A DNA stretch of 64,000 nt from Saururus chinensis (Eukaryota > Streptophyta > Magnoliopsida > Piperales > Saururaceae). Below the pieces are notes generated by a model. It had not been told where the DNA came from. It searched no databases and saw only the letters and a program-made list of their open reading frames with translations. Position numbers and translations under genes: made by a program. Location of the stretch: assembly GCA_035235625.1 (NCBI GenBank), contig CP141149.1:33721753-33785752 (forward strand), in the 5' to 3' direction. Of this stretch, positions 1-12,329 are shown piece after piece. Every line of letters starts with the position of its first letter. Within the stretch, counting starts at the first letter, position 1.

Positions 1-2558
1 ATTTGCTCGGTTTACACCCTTTTGGCCGTTGGAGCGTCGGGGCTTCGTTTGGTAACCGTCGTGCGCCGTTTCTGGCCGGCCACCACCTCTCCACCCCTCC
101 TCCGGTCAGAGGCTTCCTCCCCATGCCCTTCTTTCTCCTCTCCGACCTTCCTCCCATCCACCATCCCCTGTTTTTGCACCCAAAAGCTCACACCGGGAAG
201 CAAGAACCTTGCTGTCCGGCGGTCGTGTGGCCTTGCCGGTGGCCATGGCTGGCCACCCTTACCTTGTTTCTCCTCCTCCCCACCTCTCTACCTTAAATCA
301 CACCCCTCCAGCCCTTGTATGTGGGTTTTGGCCTCCAGAACCACGATTGTCGACCTCTACCCGGTACGGTTTTGGCTTCCAGCGATTCGCCACGTCGCCC
401 GGTGGCTGACGGTGGAGCTAGACACCACACAGAATTTGGATTTGCATATCAGCCCTTTTGGGTGCAGTGTCCACCCCCGACCACCTCTTGTACATGTCAA
501 CGGGAGGCACGGAGATCGATGGGTGTTGAATCGGGACCGGACCATTTCATCGTGTAAACCCCCGGCAAGCTTGCAGCACTTTCACACCCAGGGCAGCTCG
601 TTTTATAGAAAGCGATGGTTGGGTTCGCCGAAGTTGCCACTGACGCCGCTACAGTTGTGAGCCCCGGCAACACTGTATGCCGGGGAAGCGAGGTAGGGGG
701 CATTGAATTTGTAATTCCATCGTAGTGTGCTTGGTATGTTAGAACAAATGCTAGGGCCAATTTAATTACATGCTTCATAACGCGTAATGCTATGGATATC
801 GTGTGTAATGGTGTGATATTAGCTTATGCTAATGCTAATTAAATGACATGTTATTGGCTTGACAAATTATGGATGTATAGGTTTGCAAGGTAATTATTTG
901 CATGCTAGTAGGATAATTTGCTTGCATGCATATGCAATGGTTTATGCATATGATGGATGTGCTATAATCATAAGTAGGGTTTGGTTAGATGTGTGTGGAT
1001 GGACAAATACATACGGAATGGTGGATGTTTATATCAATGGTATCAATATGTGTACGCTTGATGGGTTGAAATTAGTTTGGATTGGATTAGGCTTTGATGC
1101 CATGAGCGGAAAGCTTCAGGGTTCTCGGGGAAAACAGACGTAGTTTTGAGTTTATTGAGAGACTTTATGATAGTATGATTTTAGAGGAAAATTACTCGCG
1201 CATAAAGTATTTAATTCAAACTGGAATGTTAAGTAAAACTAAAATGTTAACCTTATGAGTTTGAGACTTTAGTAGTTTGACGGATTAAGTTCCGTGGTTG
1301 AGCTAACCGGTGATTAATTGGCTAAGCATTTTTCTTGTCTAGCCATGGTGTGTATCCTGCAGGAGTTTGTCTGTGTGCTGTAATTAAGCCCAGACGGTTA
1401 ATGCTCTATTGAGATCACCGTATGATTCTGCCCTAGAGTGGCACTGTATGAATTCTGCCCAAAAGTGGCATTGGCACTATAAGACCCTAAAGTATGGGCA
1501 ATTGTATGACCCTAATGTGTGGCCGTTTATATTTGCACGCTCAGGTAAGTAGTATCATGGAACTACTCTTACCTATTTGATCCTGTGCCCCATGAGCATA
1601 GGTGTACTTTGCCTTCGGAAAAGTCCATGGCGTCTAGTACTCTCCGGAGGTTAAGGTGACGCCCCAGTGACATTCCTTTCCGTCGACGTTGGAGCTTATT
1701 AGTTTGATAATGAGCTCTAGGTGTCGATTGTGAGTGTATGTGTTGAGTATGACTGTAAGAGTATGACTGTAACTGTAAGAGTTAAGTAGGACTGTAAGTG
1801 TATGTACATGCATAGGATTGTGTGGTAAGATGGAACAAACATGAGTTCGTGATATGTATGTGGTTATGAGCATCATATTTTGATTTTGAGAGACTTTGAT
1901 TGCCATGTTTTGTTGCTTCATGTTATGTTTCATGAAGGCAACTACGTTTAGGCTTACAAGTTCATTGTTTAGAATTCCCCTACTGGGTATTTTCTACTGA
2001 GTATGAAAATACTAACTTTCCCTCTACTGAATTTCAGATCCTCCAGTGACTTCAGCAGGTCCCAGCACGAGAGCTTCGTAGGCGGGACTTAGTTTTGGAG
2101 GAGAGGACAGACTTGCAAACTTCAGGTCGATTTTTGACTGTTCAGTTTCTTTTGTTTAGTTATGCCACGATCTGATGCAAATTTTGAGTATACGTGTATT
2201 GGGCGAGTTGAGAGCTTATGCATGTATTATTTTGGACTTGTATATGGACTGTTTATATTGGGACTGTTATCGGACTTGTACTCGGCTATGCTTGGGAGAT
2301 GTGTATTTAAGCCCATGGCCATGACACTCGTGTTTTTATGTGTGTTTGTTTAATCTCACGTCCGGGTGTTTAGTCGGTGTGTTTTGATGATTTAAAAGAA
2401 AGTTTAAGGTTGTGTGATTTTAAATTGATGATGTGAGAAATATAAAATGTTTTCACAGGTTTCAATTTTCGTCAATTTTCACAAAATACAGTTATTATAT
2501 TACAAAATTTTTTCATAAAATTTACTAGAAAATAGTTTGAAAAACCCAGGCTGTGACA
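1..2558 (+). mobile_element. LTR-like retroelement sequence, left end outside window
   Basis: The block ends at 2558 with CCCAGGCTGTGACA, a typical Ty3-gypsy LTR 3' terminus; the element at 29.8-31.7 kb has an LTR ending in the closely similar CCAGGCCATGACA. The first 700 bases are GC-rich and the rest is T/G-rich noncoding sequence, as in long plant LTRs. Frames such as 22-660 have low-complexity proline/serine-rich translations with no recognisable domain, so I treat them as chance frames. No gag, protease, RT or integrase is visible. The left LTR end and any target duplication lie outside the window, so solo LTR and 3' LTR cannot be told apart. Confidence 0.45.
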
Positions 2559-4640
2559 CCATCAAATTAAAATCTCTTCATATAATTCAGTTATAAATAT
2601 TGTTTTTTTATGTTTCAATTAAATAAATAATAATAGAATGTCTAAAACTCTGTGTGCTTTTACATCAATTGTTTTATAGTTGTTTTCATTATATTCCCTT
2701 TGTCTCATATTAATTGTCATATTTTTTTAAAAAAAATTAAGTAAAAATAAATTATTTTAAAATTCTAGATACTTAATATGGGAGGGTGGGATATATAAAA
2801 TGAAAGGGTGATGTGAGCTTAAATGCATGATTGGATAACATTTTTTATTTTTGAAAGCAAATCTTAAAAAAGATCAATTGAACTTTCTTTCCCTTTTCTG
2901 TATTAATTAATGAAAAAGGACAAGCTAACGGTAGACAAGCAGTCCACATACAAAGAGAATTCTAACTCGAAATATTTTCAACTACTCTTTTTGTTTTATT
3001 TTAATAATTTTATTTGAAAACTATATTTATATTTAATTAAATTTCTTATTTCATATTTATTTATTATAAATTAATGAATAAAGTAAAAAAACAACGTTTT
3101 AAAACCTGGCCTCGTCAGGCTGATCGAACCCGATGTAATGGAGACAACAATTTTTTAAATTGAGCCATTTGGTTATAAAAACTTAGTCAAATTGGATTTA
3201 TATCCGGTCCAACCTAAAAAATATTGACTCAACCACTATTTCAATCAGGTCGAATTTATACCCAGTTCAACAGAAAAAACATTGACTCGATAACTATTCT
3301 AGGTTAATTGTTGGACAGGTTTTAAAAACACCAATAATAAGAGATAGTGAATTATAAATTATTAATTTTTTTAAATATTATATTTTTTAATATAAACAAT
3401 TAAAATGCAATGGAGAGAGTATTTTTTACCGGTAAAGACACACATCCTCACAATATCTATGCGCCAATGAGATTGAGCCTGTAACCTCTCAACGAGGATA
3501 AATCCACCCAGCCCCCTAACCTATTGAAATTCAAATAATTAATTTATATTCTATATTTTATGTTAATTATCCATATTTTAGAATAAAATATTTAAGGAGT
3601 TAATTTATTAATGGTTCACTTTATTTATTAGCTTTTTACTAATCGTTAAAAGAAAAGGAAAAAATAAAACAATTAATATAAGATAATTTTTTAAAATCAA
3701 ATGATTAACTTATACGCCATTAAATCGTGCGAGACTTATCTATGACGTTGTCGTGTATTAACTTTCACCAAATCACCTCCATATGTATGTTACCAAAAAA
3801 AAATCACCTCCATATGTATTAAAATTTATATTTTAATAAGATATATGCATAAATAGGCCAGCATCGTGTTCCTAAGTGAGGACAAGTATAAGATCCAAAG
3901 GCTCCAACTTTAGTGGAGACAACTGCACGGAGAATATGCCTTGGTGGACCAGGTTATTGTAGATTAGAGTCACTCACGAAAACTGCACATAAAATAGAAA
4001 GTTGATTATTATAAATAAAATTTACATATTTGTAAAGTGGTATAGTTTTTATGATAGTGAAAATAGGTTTCATTTAGTTTTTTATTGTTTGATAAAAAGT
4101 TATTAAATTAAAAATATACATTAGATTCGAGTCCTATTTGGAGGAGCCCGGGCCATTATATTTCAATATGATAATATATACATTTTATTTTAAAGTAATT
4201 ATTTAATTTAATTTTTAAAATAAATAAATAAAATACTAATTTTAAAAGTATTACTTTAGGAGTAGCTGTCTGCCTATTAGATTAATGTGTATCGTCAAAT
4301 TTTAATTAGATGGCTTGCAAAGCTAAGTTTACGTGGCACATTTAAATCTGAGATCATTTTAATTTTTTTTCTTATAACATAAATAAGGTTGGTAAATGTT
4401 TTTTTTAAAAAAAATTAGCTGAAAGGTATGTATTTAGAAATGAGGGTTTGAGGGTCACCTGAATGTGCGGTTTCGCGGTTGGGCATGATGCCAAACCAAC
4501 AGGCACCGACAGGACACTGTGGCTGGAGGGTCCGTGGGGCCCACTGCTCAGTGTCCGGACTTGAGGCACGGACAGCCATAATTGTAAAACATCATCCACT
4601 TACTTAATAGCCTTGTATCAATCTAAGTGTTATTATATAA
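2559..4640. other. AT-rich intergenic stretch
   Basis: Strongly AT-rich sequence with many short A/T runs and no open frame of note. Apart from the inverted-repeat element at 3096-3329 I see no gene, RNA or recognisable regulatory site until the MIR156 promoter region. Confidence 0.6.
3096..3329. repeat. Small element with terminal inverted repeats (MITE-like)
   Basis: It begins GTTTTAAAACCTG and ends CAGGTTTTAAAAAC, an inverted pair of about 13 bases enclosing 234 bp without coding capacity. The interior is rich in GGTCnAA / TTGACtC motifs. A more decayed stretch of similar composition, ending in TTTTTAAAACAC, lies near 61660-61803. No clear target duplication was found, so superfamily is not assigned. 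Confidence 0.4.
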
Positions 4641-5050
4641 TCGAATTATCGTTAATCGAAACGGGAAAGTTTTGTTCCCCTCCCAATATCCCCATCGACG
4701 AGTAAAAAGGGAGGGGCCTACACGTGGTTCAGGCTTCCAATGGCATTCGGACAGCGGAAATTTTCTCGTCTCCCGAAGGGGTTTCATTACTGATTGATGC
4801 GATGGGAGACTCAGAGACCGCACCAGTAAGAGTACTCGAGCATCCGGAAGGGATGAAGTCGGCCCTCTCTCTGCTGCTTTGTCTGGTACTCAGGCCAGGA
4901 GGACTGGACCTCGTGGGAAGTGAGGGGGCGTGAGGCAAGGTAGACGGCTCTTGGGTCAAGTACAGCAGTCCGGGCGTGTCATTGACAGGTGTGTTTGCAT
5001 GGAGGGACTGCTCATATATCATTGACAAAAGAAGTAGCTCGAGAAAAAGG
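4641..5050 (+). promoter_or_regulatory. Probable MIR156 promoter region
   Basis: GC content rises sharply compared with the AT-rich DNA to the left. A G-box CACGTG is at 4721-4726 and a weak TATA-like CATATATC at 5013-5020. A CT-dinucleotide run starts near 5053, a common feature just downstream of plant transcription starts. From this I infer transcription starting at about 5040-5060. No transcript data were available. Confidence 0.4.
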
Positions 5051-5285
5051 GCTCTCTCTCTCTCTCTTCCTGCCTCCCTTTCTCTGTGTGTACCCAAAGG
5101 AAATAGCAACAGAACAGTGATTGCTGGCTTCTTGGCCTTATCCTAGAGTGGTAGATTTCTCCATCAGGGTTTACAGATCTGTATATCCGTCTGATTACTT
5201 TGCTTGCTTTTTTCTTTTTTTGGGTTTCTCCGTCGAAGTTGATCTTAGTCATATAAGGATAAAGGTCTTGTTGCTAGCTCTTCTT

Positions 5286-5375
5286 ATGCACTGTCAGGGG
5301 CGTTGTTTGTTTCAACCTGTGTTTTTTTCCTTCTTGGTTATGCCTGTTTTGGGTGTGGTGGACTTGAGAGTCTGA
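5286..5375 (+). CDS. Short upstream ORF in pri-miR156 (candidate miPEP)
   Basis: This is the first ATG after the inferred start near 5050. It opens a 29-codon frame (MHCQGRCLFQ... ...VVDLRV) whose TGA stop is the first three bases of the mature miR156. The peptide is hydrophobic in the middle (FFSFLVMPVLGVV) and matches nothing I know. Some plant pri-miRNAs are reported to encode short regulatory peptides from their first ORF; whether this one is translated is unknown. It could be a chance ORF. Confidence 0.25.
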   Translation: MHCQGRCLFQPVFFSFLVMPVLGVVDLRV

Positions 5376-5392
5376 CAGAAGAGAGTGAGCAC
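5373..5392 (+). ncRNA. miR156: Mature miR156 (5' arm)
   Basis: The 20 bases TGACAGAAGAGAGTGAGCAC are identical to the most widespread land-plant miR156 form. It starts with U, as AGO1-loaded miRNAs usually do. Confidence 0.95.
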
Positions 5393-5433
5393 ACGCCAGC
5401 AAGGGCATAAGGTGTATGCTGTTGCCGCTGCGT

Positions 5434-5455
5434 GCTCACTTCTCTTTCTGTCAGC
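5434..5455 (+). ncRNA. miR156 star strand (3' arm)
   Basis: The 22-base segment starting GCTCACTTCTC and ending TCTGTCAGC pairs with the mature strand with a 2-nt 3' overhang, as expected for a DCL1 product. It resembles the star strands of known MIR156 genes. Confidence 0.85.
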
Positions 5456-5470
5456 TGCTGGCGCCGGGAT

Positions 5471-7441
5471 CCAACGTCTCCCCTCACCCTTTCCCCTTCC
5501 CCTTCCCCTTCCCCTTCCCCCATCCGTCCAATTTCCGCTACCCTTGGAGCTTGGCTTAGCTAAGTTGGGTACTAGGGTCTTTCATGAGTTGATAGATAAG
5601 AAAAATAGATCAGAAGATTTTGAAGAGATGAAGGACAAGACAACGCAGGATACGGGGTGCAATCTCTCATTTCCTTTATTCTGGCCCTTGGTAAGATGAA
5701 AACGTTTTGGGAATGGCTATTGTTCTCTAAACGACTAAACCTCCTTCGTTTTCACTTAGGAAATTCGTGCTCTTACAAATTTCTTTTATCCATGCTGCTA
5801 CAACCTGCTTCACATCTTGGGAAATGGTTGCTCTTTTTAAATGCATTTGAACGCCATTCATTGATATTATAATGGAGGGGAAGAAGAGAGAGCATGTGGT
5901 CTGGTTTCGGTTGGAGAACGAAATGGACGAAGGAAATGCCATGAGAAACTGTGCAGATTTAACGGAAAACCAACCTATAGATGGTGCACTCTACGACGAC
6001 CTTCCCTCTCCGTCTTATTTTTCTATACCTCTCTACTTCTGTTTTCATTTATTTTTTCAATTTCATTTCATTAACGAGATGTGGGAATGAGTCTCGTGCC
6101 AGAACATTCGTGCCTACCTGCTAACTGCTAGAGATTCAGACCCACTGTTACATCTGGTTATGTTACAACAAAGAAACGAGCTTTCTGTCTTTGTTCTTAT
6201 ATTTTGCTTGGTAGTTGTCTTTGTCGAGGAGAAGATCTCACTTCCCGCTGGAAGAAAGAAGAAGAAGAAGAAGAAGGGCAACTTAGATCCATGCCATCAG
6301 CATCTGGAAAAGCAAGTAGAGGAAACCCTTTTTGCTTCCAGGATATCTGCTGCTTTCTGCGGTATCTCTCTTCCAATGCTGGTCATATATATCATATGAA
6401 AGTCACTTTTGATATTCTATCTTGCATCATTTCATCAATTTGAATTTATACATAAATTGGCTTTGGACACTGAGCTGGATAATTATCGTACGTATACTTC
6501 AGATTGCTCTCCCTAACCACAAGAAGGCCGCTGTACAATCGCGTCGGACATTCTGGATCTATCTGCTTAACGCCGCATATATATTTGTTCAAGGGGTGTA
6601 GAATGAAGGAAGAGGTTCAAAGCTTTTAGCATCTTTTTTGCTTATTGCTCTTTTTGGTTACAAGAGAAAAGAAAATGATCAATTAAAAAAGCTGCCTAAG
6701 TATTCTCCTCTTGATCCTTTTCACGACTATTTGTATCTCGTCAAATAGCTCTTATTTCTGAAGGTAAATGCTTTCTGTTTCTTCTGTGCTCACTGGAGTC
6801 GGAGTAGGCTACTTGTTTAAACTTTTATTTTTTGCAATGGTGCTGAAAATCACTGCATTTTCCAAACAAACAAAAGGACACATTGGTATGTTATATGAGA
6901 TTGCTAACATTAACTAGCATACCAATTTCATGGAGAGTGTAACCCCACCAAGTGAGTTACTTATGTCCATGAAATAATTAGTCGGTCATATCACATTTGT
7001 TCCCTTGATTTATTTGGCAAGCTATAGGTATACCATTTGGTGGTGAAGCTTGGAATATAACTCAGATTATCCGTATCTTTGAAACTTGGAATCCTTTCTG
7101 GTTGGAATAACTCGGAATTGTGAGTTCATTCTTTTTTGTCCAAGCCATATAAATTACTTATGTGAAGGAAATATTGAATTGGAAGACCTGGCACAAGGTC
7201 AACACATCTTTATTACCGATATTAACATAGCTGCAGTATAGTATTTATTTGAACAGCAATATTTAACTGTTATGTATATGATAATGCCATCAATTCATTT
7301 ATCTTTTAATTAGTATGTGGACAGTATTATATCCGTCTATAGCCATCATATAGGCCCCAAGTCCTGTTACTTCTATAGAATAGTTTTGTAATTTTTTAAT
7401 ATTAAAGAATTTTTGTAAAAGAGAGACGAATGTGTTAGGAG
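5471..7441. other. Downstream pri-miR156 sequence and intergenic DNA
   Basis: The first few hundred bases are probably transcribed as part of pri-miR156. The remainder is noncoding, with short spurious frames (for example 5872-6090 and 6160-6399) that have lysine or serine runs and no domain. A GAA/AAG run lies near 6252-6280. I see no further gene. Confidence 0.5.
5491..5520 (+). repeat. (TTCCCC)5 microsatellite
   Basis: Five perfect TTCCCC units lie about 35 bases after the miR156 star strand, inside the expected primary transcript. The run is likely to vary in length between individuals. Confidence 0.9.
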
Positions 7442-8060
7442 AAGAATGTCAGTGACGGATCTCCACTATAGCTAGGATGGTCATTTGACCACCATGGCTT
7501 TCTATTTTTTTGTTGAACCACCCTTATTATCCACCTTTTGTTGGGGCCATGAAAAGAGCTCACTCCTATTTGTTCACCATTCCTAATAAAAACTATGAGC
7601 ACTTTGGATCCCTATTTAAGTTTTAAATTAGCCTCAATTTAATTTTATTATAGACTGAGTGCATATGCATAGGTTTAACACAATTATATATTTTATTCAA
7701 TTGAAACCAAACATTATATTAAATTGAATTTTTGTAGCAAGTTTCATTGATTTCATAATTGAAGAATAACATATTAGATCTTTAAGAACCAAACACAATG
7801 GATACTCAAGATCATGAAAACAAGGCGCTCTTGTCAAAAATTAGCTACCTTTGAAGCCATAATGTTCTTCTTATTAGTAAAATTCAGGTTTAAGAATAGG
7901 TACTCACATTGAGAAGTTAGCATTTTTAAAAAGATAAAAGAGCTTCCATCAAGTTATAATTTTTTTTTCATGATAGAACATCAAGTTATTTAGAGGTTCT
8001 TCTTCTAGTGTTACAACTCAATAGTTCTTGTTGAATTTGGTTCATTTTAACATGTTGGAA

Positions 8061-8173
8061 ATAAAACCTTAAACTAAGTTTTGATTGGACAAAATAAAAT
8101 AGGTCTTCCTATATATTTATCATGTGAGACCCACTTTTTTTTTGTCCAATCAAAACCTGGTATAAGGTTTTAT
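8061..8173. repeat. Fold-back sequence inside hAT element, copy 1
   Basis: Arms of about 34 bases (left ATAAAACCTTAAACTAAG..., right ending TATAAGGTTTTAT) are inverted copies with the core GTTTTGATTGGACAAA, separated by about 45 bases. It could form a stem when transcribed. It is either a MITE inserted in the hAT element or part of its subterminal structure. Confidence 0.55.
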
Positions 8174-8224
8174 TGGACCAAAATAAGTGTTGGGTTATCA
8201 ACATCTTGATAGGATAATTATTTT

Positions 8225-8329
8225 CCTAAGCCACTTTCTGTCCAACAAAACCTTATATTAGATTTTGATTAGACAAGTAAAATTGAGTCCCACTTTTTTT
8301 TTCCAATCAAAACCTTAGGCAGAAAGTGG
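8225..8329. repeat. Fold-back sequence inside hAT element, copy 2
   Basis: This is related to the copy at 8061-8173: an AAAACCTTATATTAG / ATTTTGATT arm faces CCAATCAAAACCTTAGG, with CCACTTTCTG and CAGAAAGTGG as an outer pair. It lies in the same orientation about 50 bases further on, so the unit appears duplicated in tandem. Confidence 0.5.
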
Positions 8330-8411
8330 AGGGTTATTAGCACCTTTATTCTTGACAATAATTTTTTTGACCACCCAATCCAAAAAATTTGGATCCACCA
8401 CTGAAGAATGT

Positions 8412-11400
8412 AATAGGTTGCTAAATTAGTTCAATGATTTTAGATGCTAGATCATGTTAGATTTTATTATTTGTGAGCAAGATTCATCTTCCTTTCATTA
8501 GGTAACTATGCTATTACATCATACTTATTGGAGTACTGTTGATGCGAGATGCTTTCAACATGGCCATGGGGGGACACATCCTCCATCATATCCTTTGTTT
8601 TATGTAGATTTCATTTCTGTTTATTGATGTTTTGTGGTTCCATCATTGGGAGGGGGTCATGTTTAAAATGATATATAGGGCCTGTTTGGATATGCTTTTT
8701 GTGGAAAAAGAAAGGCACTTTTACTTGTTTTACCTTTTGGGGTCGTTTGGATGTTGTTTTCCCATTTTTATATGGTGGAATGCCCTTTTTGCCTCTACCA
8801 GGGTTTAGATGGGCCATTTTATAGGGAAAAAGGCTTTTACACACACACAAAAACCCCAAAAAGGTCCTTTACGGAGAGTTGACTAGAAATGGTCTTTCTC
8901 AAGGAACCCTCCGCGGGTTCCCTATGAAAGTCATTTCTTGTAAAAATCTTTTGAAAAGACTATGTTATTGATTTTTTGTCATTTCATGCACGAAAACATT
9001 AGTATTCTTCAAAGCAATATTTAAAACTCAACGCTTGGACTTTGGCTTCAAAACATTTGAGTCGAGCCATCTGAACTTAGTCAAATTGGAGACATGCATT
9101 AAAATTTAAATTATGATATATACCACAAAATATCAATTGTAGTGTAAATAAAGTAAGAAAAGAAATTCTTTTTATTGTTAGAAAAACATTTATGCACATA
9201 TTACACTATTTTTCAAACAAGTAAAAATAGTTATTTACATAATGTTATTATATTCAATTAAAATCATAATTATTTTTTTATATAATTGTATTGTAAAAAA
9301 GTTGAAAATAAATTTTTATAGATAAGATGCAAATTAGCTAACAAAGTTTGATGGGTTTTTGAGTTTGGTGGGAATCTATCATGGAGTCATGAGTCACTAT
9401 GGAGTTTGACTCCAAAAGTTAATGAGTTAAATCAAATTGAAGTTTTGTAACTATGCTTCAAAGTGGCTAAGGTTGCGTGGAGAGGTAGCGGGTTCTGCTG
9501 AATGGCCTCAGCTTGAGGTGTTCCTGATTGCAAATTAGTCTGCTTGTCGACTGTCGTTGTAAAGTGGCAACTGCAACAGAAAGCCATTTTTTGTTGCTTC
9601 TCCTTGCGGGCCTTGTAAATTGTCTTTTTCCTACATGTCATAGCATTTTAGAGGGTGCATTGCCTTTTCACCTATTGAAGATATCATTTATAGGCTCTCT
9701 ATGCAATTTTTTTTTTCATTTTTAACCATTTCAATTTTCTCACTCATTAGTTGGAGTTTGGTGCAGCTCAGCTACACAGGGGCTAGTACAAGATGCACGG
9801 AGTGGTCATGATTTAAAGAAAATGCATCATTATGCGTCTTGCATTATTTGAGCAAAGATGACATCGCACTTAAAAAATAAGCTTAGAATCTGTCCACAGG
9901 TTGAGAAGGAAAGAAATTTTAGATCCATTTGAGCAGGGAAGAGTGATAATTGTCCAAAAATAAGCTTATTATCTGTCCACAGGTTGAATGGGAACGACAG
10001 TTTGAATGACTTTCTAAATACCAAATTTGCTCTAGATCTTTGGAAGCTTCTCCCATGCAAACTTTTTCTATTTGTTATATGAAGCACTAATAGAAACAGT
10101 GAGCTGCTGAGTGTCATTGTATCTCCTTCAAGTATTGTTGGCGTAAGATGCCCATCAGGAATATTAAATGCAGCAGCGTAAGCAATCTATGTCAGTTTAT
10201 ATTACACTGTTGACTATTCTTTCAATTAGGTAGATGAAACTAGTACATAGTACAAAGTGATCTGTTTTAAGTAATTGCTTGTGAGCAGTCAGGAAGCTTA
10301 AATGACGGGAATATATTGTTGAGACTTTGCAAAATGCTGCACGTCAAGAAGCTAATTGAACAGTAGCTAATCTCGGAGTGTTCATTAAAATGAAAGTGCT
10401 GTACATCTGTTTCCTCTAGGAATTGAATCCACAGCCTATGGCTATGGTACTATGTTATTTAGACAGTTCACCAAAAAGCTTAATATGCGAAAGGACTCAC
10501 TATTCAAATTTAACACTCAAATGTTAACAACTTAACTAACTTATTTCTTCCCTTAGTTCTCTGTGCTTTGGACTTCTTTGCTTTTCTTCAGTCAAAGCTC
10601 TTTTATGTGATGCACAGAATTTGTTATATTCTTAAGAAATGCTTGCTTGTTGTCCAAGCTCATGGATCGTGTTGATGACAGCAAAGCTATATACTGAGAT
10701 TTCTCAACCTCCGCTATTGGAAATTCAGGCTCTTAAGCTTTATGATGGAAGTTTCTCTTTTTAAACTAAAGACTTGTAACATCTTACTTTTTGCTTCCGA
10801 CATTGTTCCTACTATAATTTCTTAAGTATAAATGTCCAATGCTTACCTCTGAATGGTCTTTTTATTTGCTGTATGTTTATAATTTATCAAATGTAAGATA
10901 CTTTTTATGTCCTTTGAGCCACTGCAAGAAATTGTTATTGAATTTATTGTCCTGTCTTCCATATACAAGCCTGCGACACCATAAAGTGAATAAATCCATT
11001 TTATTTCTTTCCAGGTTGAGCAGCTGTTTTGGTGACCTGTTTCTCCCTCCCTGGGTTTGAAACCAAGGTTGCTGTTTACGGTACCTTATGGTGTAATGTC
11101 TTCAGTTTCAATATATATATTTCTGATCATTCCAAGGACCATATGCTGATTGCTGTATGTATAATTTCCTTCTCTAGTGTATGTGAACTGATGCATGTTT
11201 GCTTTTATGAGCTTTCTTCCCCCAGTTTAATGCACAAAAAAATTGTATATGGAGATGCCAAGATCCTAGACTGCTAGACGGATAAATTTTGCTAAGCTGG
11301 GGAGAAATAGCTATGTTTTTCCGTTGCAAACGTGCAGCTACTTGCTCCGTCATTACTCATTAGCACCCACTGGTCATTGGCTTGTTGGGAACCTAGAGTC

Positions 11401-12329
11401 GGAGTCGACTTGATCAAGTACATGTGATATTATGTGTATGTTTAGGGTTAGGAAGGAGAAACGACAATTGAAGTGCAAGGGTGAACTGTTCTAGTGTCAA
11501 GAAACCATATTTGAAATTTGATAGGTAAGATTGTGAGCTATCACTGTAAGAGGTTATTAAAATAATTATTGATTATAGGTGCAACTGTGAGGGAGAATAA
11601 TGGGATGTGATGACTGATGGGAAGAGTTTAATGGGTTTATTGAGTGGTTTTTGTTGTTTTACTTTTTTTGGGTTTGTGTTGGGAAATTGATAATTGAATA
11701 GAGGTCTTCAGAACGATTTTCTGTGCGCTGGTAAGCATACCAAAGAATGGGATGATGTTTCCTGAGCAATGGACACAGCTCCAACATCGGTAGAGGGGTA
11801 GCAGGGGACGATTGTTTTGGGTGGACCAATTAGAGTTTACTAACATTCTTTGTCACGTTTATTTTATTTTTTTAATGACATGAAAACCAGGTAAAATGCT
11901 ATAAACACTAAAAATATGCTTTGTTCAAAAGATAAAAAAAATTACAACGTGAACACAAAATATAATCTCTTTATATAGATATAATAAGCATTTTAGCTTT
12001 CCCAAGTTAACCTATCCTAAAATAATTTAATGCATTTTTACTTACTTTTCCTAATTAATCTTTAAGGCTTGAAAAATCAAGCAACCTTTCTCGCGTTTTT
12101 TTCATCTTCTTCTTATATATTTAGTGGATAATTTAGGGGTGACATGGGTAGTAGGTTTTTTTTAAAAAAAACTTAAATTTAAAAGAATAATTCTTTGGAT
12201 ACTCTTTTTTAATATGAAAATCTCTATAATAAATATCACATATTCCCATAATTTTAGAATGTATATTCACATATTCCCATAATTCTTCTTCATCTTCAAT
12301 TTTTTCAGATTATTCTAAGGTGTTCAAAA
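8412..12329. other. Intergenic DNA without supported genes
   Basis: There is a GGGCCTGTTTGGATATGC motif at 8680, of the type found at Tourist-like MITE ends, followed by a second GTTTGGATG motif at 8745; right ends are not clear. A short imperfect direct repeat containing ATCTGTCCACAGGTTGA occurs near 9889 and 9975. The remaining open frames are short with no recognisable domain. No RNA gene was seen. Confidence 0.5.

Larger units (their letters stand above)
5362..5470 (+). ncRNA. MIR156: MIR156 precursor hairpin
   Basis: The 5' arm holds the canonical 20-nt miR156 and the 3' arm a near-perfect complementary strand, separated by a loop of about 41 nt, so the RNA folds into a standard plant pre-miRNA stem. 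miR156 is loaded into AGO1 and represses SPL (SQUAMOSA promoter-binding-like) transcription factors, setting juvenile-to-adult phase change, branching and leaf initiation rate. In the sequence the arms pair with only small mismatches and the star strand is intact, which argues for a functional precursor. The transcript probably starts near 5050 and may extend to 5.7 kb or beyond; a GTAAGA donor-like site is at about 5692. Precise hairpin ends are estimated. Confidence 0.93.
7450..8403. mobile_element. Non-autonomous hAT element with exact 8-bp TSD
   Basis: The element begins CAGTGACGGATC and ends GGATCCACCACTG, giving terminal inverted repeats that start CAGTG, as in the hAT superfamily. The same octamer AAGAATGT flanks it at 7442-7449 and 8404-8411; 8-bp duplications are diagnostic of hAT. 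The 954-bp interior has no transposase frame, so it must have been moved in trans. Its right half contains two related fold-back sequences (8061-8173 and 8225-8329). The exact target duplication suggests a fairly young insertion. Confidence 0.85.

Noticed and set aside
22..660. 212-codon open frame near the window start
   Set aside because: Translation is low-complexity P/S/R-rich with no domain, overlaps open frames in other phases and lies in GC-rich LTR-like sequence; no conserved start context or splice partner.
3460..3530. tRNA-like sequence near TGAGCCTGTAACCTC
   Set aside because: No acceptor stem, anticodon loop or T-loop GTTCRA could be assembled.
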